A stretch of DNA of 64,000 bases from Peteryoungia rhizophila (GTDB lineage Bacteria; Pseudomonadota; Alphaproteobacteria; Rhizobiales; Rhizobiaceae). The number at the start of each line of letters is the position of its first letter. Within the stretch, counting starts at the first letter, position 1. Shown here piece by piece: positions 1 to 7,391 of the stretch. Where the stretch lies: NCBI RefSeq assembly GCF_004912145.1, contig NZ_STGT01000001.1, positions 1,116,001 to 1,180,000 of the forward strand. Direction: 5' to 3'. The translations under genes and the position numbers were made by a program. The notes beneath the pieces are model-generated. The model had not been told where the DNA came from. It was given only the letters and a program-made list of their open reading frames with translations, and made no database searches.

Positions 1-1342
1 GGACGGCGCCCGACAGCGGGAAAAGCAGTGCCGTCGCAAGCATGACGAAGGCGCCGGTCTTCCACAGCGGCCCCGGAGCACCCACGGTCGGCGCCACCAG
101 ACGGGCGGCACCCTTCGGGCGACGCTTCCACCACATGACGAAACCGCTGACCGAGAGGAAGATGATAGACAGACAGAAAATATTGACCAGCACCAGGTTC
201 CAGAGGCCCATGTCGCCTTCGTGGAGAGCGATACCCGCCGCCATGGCTTTGCCGGCTGCGCCGTAGTCACCGAAACCGACATCGGCGAGGATGCGGCCGG
301 TATACTGATCGATGTGGACGGTGCGATCGTCAAGCGGGTTGGCGCTGTCATTGCTCATCGTGTCGCGGGCAATGGTCCAGACGGCAGTTTCGTCGCCTGG
401 GAAAGCCAGCTGGAAGCGCTGGTCGAAGCCGAGGGTGCGGGCGAGCGTAGCGATGGCATCGAGAGTGACGGGTTCATCTTCCGGCGTACCGGTGACGCCC
501 GCTGCGGAGCCGGAGGCTGGCATCGGCGTCTGCTCGAGCGTCCACGGGACTTCCTTGATGCCGCCATGGTTCATGCTGGCATGGGTCTTGTCCGAGAGGG
601 GGACGTTGTCCCACTTCTCCGCCGGGAAGGTGCTCCAGGCCTGGGTCATCTTCTCGCCCCAGATGCCGGCCCAGGTGAGACCCGAAACGAGGAAGACGAC
701 CAGGAAGAGCGAGGCGTAGAAGCCGATCGTCATGTGCAGCGACTTCCACAGCTGGCGGCCCCTGGCGGAGAGCTGCGGGACGAGCACAGAGCCCAAGCCA
801 CGGCCGTCGCGCGGCCACCACAGATACAGGCCGGTGACGACAAGCATGATGCCGAAGCCGGCGGCGATTTCGATCAGACGATCTCCGAGATCGCCGATCA
901 GGAGCGTACCGTGAATGGCGCTGGCCAGATCATAGAGACCGTCGCGCCGGTGCCAGTAGCCGAGGGCTTCCGCCTTGTAGGGATCGACGGCGACCATGAA
1001 GGAGGTTTCCCCCTGATTGATCCGGAACAGCGAGGCCTGTTCATCCGTGCGCGGGGCGATGTATTGCACGATCTGGCCGGGAAGCTCGCGGACGGCGGCT
1101 TCGGCCTGGGCGGAGACACTGGCATGCGTCGCCTGGGGCGTGACGACATAGGTCTTTTCGCCGTCGCGGCCGAAAAGCGTGGCGGTCCAGAGCATGGTCA
1201 GGCCGGTGACGGCGAGCATGAGCAGGAAGGGGGCGACATAGAGGCCGGCATAGAAGTGCCAGCGCCAGGCTGTGATGTAGAAGCGGCGGGACAGCGCAGA
1301 GCTGTCGGCCTTGGCGGGGGAGAGATCGGAAACGAGGGTCAT
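1..1342 (-). CDS. PepSY-associated TM-helix membrane protein (3' end outside window)
   Basis: This inner-membrane protein of the PepSY-TM family (often called iron-regulated or sulfite-reductase-like membrane protein) is read from an ATG at 1342 with no stop before the window edge, so about 447 residues are visible and the C-terminus is missing. The N-terminal part has the family hallmark of a Trp/His-rich helix (WRWHFYAGLYVAPFL near residue 28), a periplasmic PepSY-like stretch, a helix ending in a WWPRDGRG-type boundary and a later helix ending in WWKRRP. Such proteins usually accompany iron or copper uptake and are thought to act in ferric-siderophore reduction; that role is inferred. It lies 28 bases after the Crp/Fnr-type regulator gene on the same strand and may be co-transcribed with it. 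Confidence 0.85.
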   Translation of the reverse strand, partial: MTLVSDLSPAKADSSALSRRFYITAWRWHFYAGLYVAPFLLMLAVTGLTMLWTATLFGRDGEKTYVVTPQATHASVSAQAEAAVRELPGQIVQYIAPRTDEQASLFRINQGETSFMVAVDPYKAEALGYWHRRDGLYDLASAIHGTLLIGDLGDRLIEIAAGFGIMLVVTGLYLWWPRDGRGLGSVLVPQLSARGRQLWKSLHMTIGFYASLFLVVFLVSGLTWAGIWGEKMTQAWSTFPAEKWDNVPLSDKTHASMNHGGIKEVPWTLEQTPMPASGSAAGVTGTPEDEPVTLDAIATLARTLGFDQRFQLAFPGDETAVWTIARDTMSNDSANPLDDRTVHIDQYTGRILADVGFGDYGAAGKAMAAGIALHEGDMGLWNLVLVNIFCLSIIFLSVSGFVMWWKRRPKGAARLVAPTVGAPGPLWKTGAFVMLATALLFPLSGAV

Positions 1343-1370
1343 CCTGGGTCTCGACTGTTTAGAGGAGGGT

Positions 1371-2057
1371 TCAGTAGGAAAGCGGGCGATCGCCAGCGGC
1401 GAGGCCCGAAAGCTGTTGCGGGTCGAGCACGGTGACGAGATCGCCGCGCTCGAGGTCGATGAGCCCCGCCTTCTTCAGGCGGGTGAAACACCGGCTGACG
1501 GTCTCGACGGTCAGACCGAGCCAGTCGGCCAGGTCTCCGCGGGTCGGATAAAGATGGTAGGTGATCGCGCGGCGGCGCTTGTCGCGCGCCGGGCGGCCGA
1601 AATGGCGCGCGAGATCGAGGAGGGCGAAGGCCACGCGCTCTGGCGCCGTCTTGCGACCGAGGAGCATGACCAAACCTTGGGAGCGCTCGAGCATCTCACC
1701 AAGGGCCAGCTCCCGGTCGCTCTGGCTCATGGTCACGGCTTCCAGCCGGGTGAAGCCCAAGGTTTCTGCGGAGTATCTTATGTGTTCACCGAGCCCAAGG
1801 CCGATCAGCCGGCCGGGCCCGATCAGATCGATGATCTGCCGCCTTCCGTCAGACAGGGTCTGGGCGGTGGCGACACATCCATCGACCACGCGGTATTGCG
1901 GGGAGCCGGCGAGGCCTTCGCGGAAGATCATGGTCCTCGGCGGCAGAAGTGGACCGGCCAGGGACGTGGTTCTGGTGGGCTTGGGGATGGAGGAAGACGC
2001 AGGCGGAAACGCAGGCGACGGCCCGCGATCGGCGAGGATTTGCAGCATGACACACAT
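1371..2057 (-). CDS. Crp/Fnr-family transcriptional regulator
   Basis: A 228-residue regulator with an N-terminal cyclic-nucleotide-binding-like beta-barrel and a C-terminal winged helix. The recognition region around residues 175-205 contains TRGDLADWLGLTVETVSRCF, the characteristic FNR/FixK type helix-turn-helix. The four-cysteine iron-sulfur cluster of true Fnr is absent: the only N-terminal cysteine is residue 2. It is therefore closer to FixK-like or other oxygen-blind members, and its effector cannot be read from the sequence. An alternative ATG is three codons downstream at 2048. It sits between a DUF2946-like gene and the PepSY membrane protein, all on the minus strand, so a local metal or redox target is plausible but unproven. 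Confidence 0.88.
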   Translation of the reverse strand: MCVMLQILADRGPSPAFPPASSSIPKPTRTTSLAGPLLPPRTMIFREGLAGSPQYRVVDGCVATAQTLSDGRRQIIDLIGPGRLIGLGLGEHIRYSAETLGFTRLEAVTMSQSDRELALGEMLERSQGLVMLLGRKTAPERVAFALLDLARHFGRPARDKRRRAITYHLYPTRGDLADWLGLTVETVSRCFTRLKKAGLIDLERGDLVTVLDPQQLSGLAAGDRPLSY

Positions 2058-2148
2058 CCGATTTCGACCGGAGCTGCAAAGCGTGCAAACTCACCGGCCT
2101 GACGACACTGGTGACCGGACGCGAGGACGCGCCGGCCATGACCTTCGA

Positions 2149-2541
2149 TCAGGTGGTGACGGGTGGTGCGCGGGGATGGGTGTCGGGCGGGAAGAGCTGG
2201 CGGTAATGCGCTTCTGCCAGCTGCGGCAGAACGACGGAGGCGGTCATGACCATGCGCTTGCCGACGGCATCGGCGGGCGCGGGCAAGAGGACTGCGGCCG
2301 AGATGCGGCAGGCTTCACAATCGGAAGCAGCGGCATGCGGCTTGCCCTTGCCGTCGTCCGACGGCAGACAGAGTTCGGGCAGGCTGCCGTCCGGCAGCAT
2401 CAGGGCGGCGATTTCATCCGGGGAGAATTGCGGCGCGGGGGCGGCGACCGGGCGATGGGCGAGGCCGAGCAGAACCAATGCGACGACGCAGATCATGCGT
2501 ATCGCTCGGTCAAAGCTCATCCGGACGCCCGTTTCAGTCAT
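2149..2541 (-). CDS. DUF2946-like small secreted/membrane-anchored protein
   Basis: About 130 residues with a hydrophobic N-terminal helix (residues 16-36, probably signal peptide or anchor) followed by a Cys-containing region (LPELCLPSD, then SDCEACRIS) and a proline-rich tail. This pattern fits the DUF2946 family, small proteins found near copper or iron membrane proteins. I chose the ATG at 2541 because GGGGGA lies just upstream of it; an ATG at 2520 and one at 2574 are alternatives. The cysteines suggest metal binding, but no function is established. Transcription would continue toward the Crp/Fnr regulator and the PepSY protein. Confidence 0.6.
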   Translation of the reverse strand: MTETGVRMSFDRAIRMICVVALVLLGLAHRPVAAPAPQFSPDEIAALMLPDGSLPELCLPSDDGKGKPHAAASDCEACRISAAVLLPAPADAVGKRMVMTASVVLPQLAEAHYRQLFPPDTHPRAPPVTT

Positions 2542-2661
2542 TCTATCCCCCGACAGATCCGCTGCGGATATCACCGGGCCGCGCCGCTCACAAGCCGGTG
2601 ATCTCGCTGCATGTCGTCGCAGGGATCACCGCTAAAACAGCAACACCTGAAGCAATCGACG

Positions 2662-3648
2662 TCAGGCGGCGGGCTGGCTGCGCATCTGGCCGGGCGTGCG
2701 GCCATAGGTGCCCTTGAATACACGGGTGAAATGCGAGGTGTTCTGGAAGCCGACCTGGAGCGCGATGTCGATCAGCGAGGCATTGGTCTGGGTGACCAGC
2801 ATCTTGGCGCGCTCCATGCGGAGCTTGGTGTAGATCCGGGCCGGAGAGACGTCGATCTTCTGGGCGAAGAGGCGCTCCAGCTGGCGGCGCGACAGGCCGA
2901 CGGAGCGGGCGAGCTGGTCGATGGTCAGCTCGTTTTCGAGGCTCTGCTCCATCAGGATGAGCACCGCCTTCAACCGGGGATCGTCGCATTCAATGGTCAA
3001 CGGCCGGCGGACCTGGATGTCCTTGTTCGTCCGTGCCTTCTCGATCTGCAGGACTTCGAGTGCGTTGCGCTCTGCATCATGGCCGAGATACTGGCGGACG
3101 ATGAAGGCGGCGAGATCGGCGGAACTGCTGCCACCGGCGCAGGATCCGCGGCGGCGATCGAGATTGAACAGGCGGTCGGAGCGGACTTCGTGATCGGGGA
3201 AACGATCGCGGAACTCCTGGTAATGCAGCCAGCTGACGCAGGTCTGGTGGTTCTTCATCAGCCCGGCTTCGGCCAGGATGAAGGTGCCGGTGCACAGCCC
3301 GATCAAGGGCACCTTCTGGGCATCGGCCTTTTTCAGGAAGGCGACGGTCTGATCGTCGACGGTCGGTTGACGGCCGAGCAGGCCGCCGACCACGACGATA
3401 TAATCGAACCGGCTCGGATCGACGAAATCACTGGTGGGCGCCACCTGCACGCCGCAGCTCGACGTGATGAGATGCCGCGTGCTGCCGATGACCTGCCAGT
3501 CGGCAAGTACCCGACCCGAGCGGTCATACTGGTCGCTGGCAAGCCGGATGGTATCGATGAAGAGCGCAAAGGCCGAGAGCGTGAACGACCGTGACAACAC
3601 GAAGCCGATCTTCAGCCGTGGCTTTTTGGTTGCCTCGTCACCCGGCAT
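2662..3648 (-). CDS. GlxA-family AraC-type regulator (DJ-1/PfpI N-domain)
   Basis: A 328-residue regulator with a DJ-1/PfpI-like amidotransferase fold at residues 12-180 and a C-terminal AraC helix-turn-helix pair at about 225-322. The N-domain carries the GLCTGTF nucleophile-elbow motif with Cys119, as in GlxA, CdhR and GbdR relatives. The second helix-turn-helix shows the usual ending (IALQVGFQNTSHFTRVFK) followed by GRTPGQMR. Members sense small amine or amino-acid metabolites such as glycine betaine or carnitine; the ligand here is unknown. No obvious target operon lies next to it: the divergent side is a nucleotide-level gap to an unrelated AT-rich gene on the same strand. Confidence 0.9.
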   Translation of the reverse strand: MPGDEATKKPRLKIGFVLSRSFTLSAFALFIDTIRLASDQYDRSGRVLADWQVIGSTRHLITSSCGVQVAPTSDFVDPSRFDYIVVVGGLLGRQPTVDDQTVAFLKKADAQKVPLIGLCTGTFILAEAGLMKNHQTCVSWLHYQEFRDRFPDHEVRSDRLFNLDRRRGSCAGGSSSADLAAFIVRQYLGHDAERNALEVLQIEKARTNKDIQVRRPLTIECDDPRLKAVLILMEQSLENELTIDQLARSVGLSRRQLERLFAQKIDVSPARIYTKLRMERAKMLVTQTNASLIDIALQVGFQNTSHFTRVFKGTYGRTPGQMRSQPAA

Positions 3649-3669
3649 CGTCTCATTCTCCGCACGAAG

Positions 3670-4467
3670 TTACGCGTTATTTGCAGATTCAGCATCAACC
3701 GGCTGAGCACCCATTTCTCCTTCAAGCTCTTTCTTGAAGGCTTTAGTTGGCTCAAGCGTGTACTCATCAAACCTGGCGTCGTGAAACTTAAACTTCACGC
3801 TAAACGCCATAACTATCAATATAGATAGGGCAATCAACATGATAGCGGCAGCCGAAATTAGTTTCGCACTCAACTCGGAAGCATCACCTAGAATAACCTT
3901 TGCCGCTGTCCCAACAATCAAAGCCACAATAAGAATGGCGATGCCTATGTATAAAATGGCCATTAAAAGACCTAAAGCGGGCAGCACACCCTTATGCGCC
4001 AAACCAGACCTGTCGCCGAAATATCTCGGCGTTAGAGGATCGACCCAAATATTCACTGGGCTCTTATCCAAGAGAAAAAGATCAAACGAATATATATCAA
4101 TATTTTGACCTATCCGCGAAATGTACCTGTCGATAAGAAGGCCTTCGATAAACTTCATTACAAAATTCAAAAATGCCGCTGCCGCGAACACATTCAATAT
4201 GGGAACCATAGATTGCGAAACTGCAATCTGGTTGGAAAATATGGTTAATTTTTGCGGCAATAGATCGAAGTAGGCCAACGCTAAACTGGAGGCCCCCAAG
4301 AAGCCGGCCGCTTTTCCGACGGCCATGTGAATCTCGTATCTGGTTTTACAGATCCCGGACAGAAATTCATCCGTATAGAAGCGCCTTCCAAAGTCTCCAT
4401 TTAGGTAGGACTGAAATGTTAGAGCACTGCGCTCCATCAGGCTCATTCGCTTGAAGGGAATCGTCAC
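3670..4467 (-). CDS. hypothetical multi-pass membrane protein (AT-rich)
   Basis: I do not recognise this 265-residue protein. It has hydrophobic segments near residues 65-85, 95-120, 165-200 and 210-235, and a charged C-terminal tail rich in Glu and Lys. I chose the GTG at 4467 because GGGGAGG lies seven bases upstream; an open frame continues to an ATG at 4551 without a better ribosome site. The gene is visibly richer in A and T than its neighbours, with many AAT, ATA and TTA codons, which suggests recent transfer. It stands alone, flanked by an AraC-type regulator and a gene-poor stretch, so context gives no function. Confidence 0.6.
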   Translation of the reverse strand: MTIPFKRMSLMERSALTFQSYLNGDFGRRFYTDEFLSGICKTRYEIHMAVGKAAGFLGASSLALAYFDLLPQKLTIFSNQIAVSQSMVPILNVFAAAAFLNFVMKFIEGLLIDRYISRIGQNIDIYSFDLFLLDKSPVNIWVDPLTPRYFGDRSGLAHKGVLPALGLLMAILYIGIAILIVALIVGTAAKVILGDASELSAKLISAAAIMLIALSILIVMAFSVKFKFHDARFDEYTLEPTKAFKKELEGEMGAQPVDAESANNA

Positions 4468-4812
4468 TTCTTGGCCTCCCCACAGTATTGTACGCCAGAC
4501 AATCGCTTCCGAGAGCTTAGAACGCAGCGCGCGTCTGTATACAAGGCACAAACGAGGCTTTGCATACCAGGGGCATAGTGTCGAAAGGCTCGATCCAGTT
4601 CAATGGCTGGTGACGGCAGACGCCACCGGCCCCTATCGTCTCGCCTATCTCGACACGTCGGAACTGCCAAATGAGGGCCCCGGCACGCCGCGTCCCCCGG
4701 CCAGGACGTCGATTGCGGTCGGCTGTTGGCGCTCTATACCGATCTGAAATGTGGGCGGGCGGGAGACATGAAACTCCTCCGACGCAGCCATTGCACTCCC
4801 ACCCGCATTCAA
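4468..4812. other. gene-free stretch next to the AT-rich gene
   Basis: About 345 bases lie between the AT-rich membrane-protein gene and the DUF3830 gene. I see no convincing gene. Short open frames on the + strand give peptides such as one at 4580-4740 containing LVTADATGPYRLAYLDTS, which could be a decayed coding remnant, but there is no good start, the frame breaks, and I cannot match it to a family. Confidence 0.4.
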
Positions 4813-5223
4813 TCACGCCTGTTCGAAGCGGATCGGCTGTGCCCCTTCCCAGAGGGTCTTGTTGCCGAGCTCGGGCAGTTTGTCGAGGTTCGACGTCAGT
4901 GTGATGAAATGGTTGCCGGCCAGCTGGCCCATCTTCGACGAGAAATCGACGCCGCCATAGGCGAGCAGGATTTCGGTTTCGCTGATGCCGCCCGGGTAGA
5001 GGAGGATATGGCCCGGGGCCGGATGGCTGGTGTGGTTCTCATAGCCGACGCCGAAGCTGTAATCGCCGAGCGGAATCCAGACACCTTCGCCCGACCAGCG
5101 GACATGGACGATCTGACCATCGAAGGGCAGACGCTCCAGGAAAGCCTTGCTGGTCTGAGGCGCCTTCTCCGTTTCGAGAACAGCATCGAAGACGAATGGG
5201 CCGGCGGTGACTTTCAGTTTCAT
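4813..5223 (-). CDS. DUF3830 family cyclophilin-like protein
   Basis: A 136-residue protein matching the DUF3830 family, which has a small cyclophilin-like beta-barrel. Visible features are the MKLKVTAGPFVFDAVLE opening, the AP-x-T-x-x-AF helix (residues 21-28), and the GDYSFGVGYENHTSHPAPG block at about 53-71. A GGAG ribosome site precedes the ATG at 5223. The gene starts two bases after the hydantoinase-type amidohydrolase stop, so the two are translationally tight. DUF3830 proteins often neighbour hydantoinases, racemases and ABC transporters; their biochemical role is not established. It is the last gene of the leftward seven-gene operon. Confidence 0.8.
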   Translation of the reverse strand: MKLKVTAGPFVFDAVLETEKAPQTSKAFLERLPFDGQIVHVRWSGEGVWIPLGDYSFGVGYENHTSHPAPGHILLYPGGISETEILLAYGGVDFSSKMGQLAGNHFITLTSNLDKLPELGNKTLWEGAQPIRFEQA

Positions 5224-5225
5224 GA

Positions 5226-6653
5226 TCAGATCTCCATAGTGTTCGTGTTGTGCCTTGATTGACGGGGCTTTGCCGGGCGATAGGCACCGGCACCCTTTTC
5301 GCCGACCAGCTTTCCCTCGTCGACCATGATGCGGCCGCCTAGGATCACTGTGGTCGGCCAGCCGGTCACGGCGATACCTTCATAGGGTGAGTAGTCGGCG
5401 GCGTCGTGCAAATCGACATGTCGGATCGTCCGGCTTTCGCTCGGATCCCAGATGGCGATGTCCGCATCGGAGCCGATCGCGATCGTGCCCTTTTGCGGAT
5501 AGAGGCCGTAGGTCTTGGCGTGATTGGTGGCCGCAAGCGCGACGAAGCGCGGAAGATCGATCCGGCCCTTCATCACACCCTCCGAAAACAGGATGGGCAG
5601 TCGCGTTTCGACGCCGGGTATGCCGTTCGGGATGTGGCGAAAGCTCTTCAGGCCCCGGGGATTGCGCTTGCCCTGCTCGTCGGCATAGCGGAACGGGCAA
5701 TGGTCCGAGGAAAACAGGTCGAAGACCCCGGTCTCGATCCCCCGCCAGCATTCTTCCTGTGCGGCCTTGTCTCGCGGCGGCGGTGAGCAGACGAATTTTG
5801 CGCCTTCCCAATCCATGCCGTCGAGATCATCGGCCGTCAGCATGAGATATTGCGGGCAGGTTTCGCCGATGACCTTCACGCCGCGGGCGCGGGCGCGGGC
5901 AATCTCTTCCATCGCCTCGCCGTTGGACACATGGACGATGACAATGGGAACATCGACGATCTCCGCCAGGGACAGGGCACGATGGGTCGCTTCGCGCTCG
6001 ACTGCGACGGGGCGCGTCGAGGCGTGCGCCCGGGGGGAAACCTCCCCTGCCCGCTCATGACGGCCGATCAGGAAACGGATCGCATCCTCGTTTTCGCAAT
6101 GGACCATGACCGTCGCGCCGGTCTCGCGCGCCACATCGAGTGTCTTCAGAATGTCGGCGTCACTCAGGCGCAGGTCCTCATAGGTCATGAAGACCTTGAA
6201 CGACGCGTAGCCGTCGGCCGCAAGTGCCGGAAGCTCCTGCCCGATCAGGGCGTCACTGGCGTCGCTGACGATGAGATGGAAGCTGACATCGATATAGCAA
6301 TTTCCCTGTGCAAGCGCGTGATAGGCGGTCAAGGCCTCACGCAGGGGGCGACCCTTTTCCTGCAGGCAGAACGGCATGACGGTCGTGTTGCCGCCGAACA
6401 GGGCCGACAGGGTTCCGCTTTCGAAACTGTCGGCCATGACGATGCCCTCGCCCGAAGGCTGAGCGACGTGGACATGGCTGTCGATGCCGCCGGGCAGAAC
6501 ATATTTTCCGGATGCGTCGATGATCCTTCCGGCGCCGGTCAGGTTCTCGCCGATCTGCACGATCCGGCCGTCGAGGATACCAAGATCTGCCAAGAAGACG
6601 TCCGAGGCGGTTGCGATCGTGCCGCCTCTTACAATCAGGTCGAATTCGCTCAT
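5226..6653 (-). CDS. hydantoinase / dihydropyrimidinase-type amidohydrolase
   Basis: A 475-residue cyclic-amide hydrolase of the urease-related amidohydrolase superfamily. Visible metal-site residues are the His pair in GGIDSHVH (His60, His62), the carboxylated Lys in SFKVFMTYE (Lys153), His185 in VMVHCENE, a His in VIVHVSNGEAME and the Asp in SSDHCPF. The family opens hydantoin, dihydropyrimidine or related rings to N-carbamoyl amino acids. The usual GIDPHTH motif is here GIDSHVH, so the substrate may not be a classical pyrimidine. No carbamoylase gene is adjacent; instead the operon holds a fused FAD oxidoreductase, a DapA-family enzyme and an amino-acid ABC transporter. GAGGTG precedes the ATG at a good distance. 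Confidence 0.88.
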   Translation of the reverse strand: MSEFDLIVRGGTIATASDVFLADLGILDGRIVQIGENLTGAGRIIDASGKYVLPGGIDSHVHVAQPSGEGIVMADSFESGTLSALFGGNTTVMPFCLQEKGRPLREALTAYHALAQGNCYIDVSFHLIVSDASDALIGQELPALAADGYASFKVFMTYEDLRLSDADILKTLDVARETGATVMVHCENEDAIRFLIGRHERAGEVSPRAHASTRPVAVEREATHRALSLAEIVDVPIVIVHVSNGEAMEEIARARARGVKVIGETCPQYLMLTADDLDGMDWEGAKFVCSPPPRDKAAQEECWRGIETGVFDLFSSDHCPFRYADEQGKRNPRGLKSFRHIPNGIPGVETRLPILFSEGVMKGRIDLPRFVALAATNHAKTYGLYPQKGTIAIGSDADIAIWDPSESRTIRHVDLHDAADYSPYEGIAVTGWPTTVILGGRIMVDEGKLVGEKGAGAYRPAKPRQSRHNTNTMEI

Positions 6654-6662
6654 GTGTTCACC

Positions 6663-7391
6663 TCAGTGATGCAAGATCTTGCTGAGGAAAGCCTCAGTGC
6701 GCGGATTGGTGTGGTTGTCGAAGAATTCGTCGGTCGGCAGGTCTTCGACGATTTCGCCCTGGTCGATGAAGACCACGCGGGTCGCGACCTTGCGCGCAAA
6801 GCCCATTTCATGGGTGACGACCATCATCGTCATGCCTTCGCGCGCGAGGCCCGTCATGACGTCCAGGACTTCGGAGATCATTTCGGGATCGAGTGCCGAG
6901 GTCGGCTCGTCGAACAGCATCGCCTTGGGGTTCATCGCCAAGGCGCGCGCAATCGCCACGCGCTGCTGCTGGCCGCCCGAAAGCTGGCCGGGATATTTGT
7001 GCGCATGGCCCGTCATGCCGACCCGATCAAGCAGATCCATGGCGCGTTTGCGGGCTTCGGTCTCGCTGCGATGCAAGACGATACGCTGGGCGAGCATGAT
7101 GTTGTTTTCGATCGTCAGATGCGGAAAGAGCTCGAAGTTCTGGAAGACCATTCCGATGCGGGAGCGAAGGTCGGGCAGATCCGTCGAGGGATCGCTGACC
7201 TCGATGCCATCGACCCGGATCGACCCTTTTTGAATAGGCTCCAGTGCATTGACGCATTTGATGAGGGTGGACTTGCCCGAGCCGGATGGGCCGCACACGA
7301 CGACAACCTCGCCCTTGGAGACGCGCGTGGAGCAATTCTTGAGTACGGCGTGGTGACCATAGTATTTGAAGATACCGTCGATCTCGATCAT
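6663..7391 (-). CDS. amino-acid ABC transporter ATP-binding protein
   Basis: A 242-residue ATPase of the polar amino-acid uptake (GlnQ/HisP) family. It has Walker [11 protein letters not shown] near residue 33, the signature [15 protein letters not shown], Walker [15 protein letters not shown] and the switch His in VVTHEMGFA. It energises import by the permease at 11219-11911 and the binding protein at 12082-12906, which lie further upstream in the same operon. The ATG at 7391 overlaps the stop of the fused oxidoreductase by four bases (ATGA arrangement on the coding strand), indicating translational coupling. Only one permease gene is present, so the membrane pore is presumably a homodimer. 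Confidence 0.95.
   Translation of the reverse strand: MIEIDGIFKYYGHHAVLKNCSTRVSKGEVVVVCGPSGSGKSTLIKCVNALEPIQKGSIRVDGIEVSDPSTDLPDLRSRIGMVFQNFELFPHLTIENNIMLAQRIVLHRSETEARKRAMDLLDRVGMTGHAHKYPGQLSGGQQQRVAIARALAMNPKAMLFDEPTSALDPEMISEVLDVMTGLAREGMTMMVVTHEMGFARKVATRVVFIDQGEIVEDLPTDEFFDNHTNPRTEAFLSKILHH

Noticed and set aside
4451..4747. A plus-strand open frame that might be a gene remnant next to the AT-rich island
   Set aside because: It has no ribosome site, overlaps the start of the minus-strand gene and shows no recognisable domain. It is recorded only as part of the gene-free stretch.
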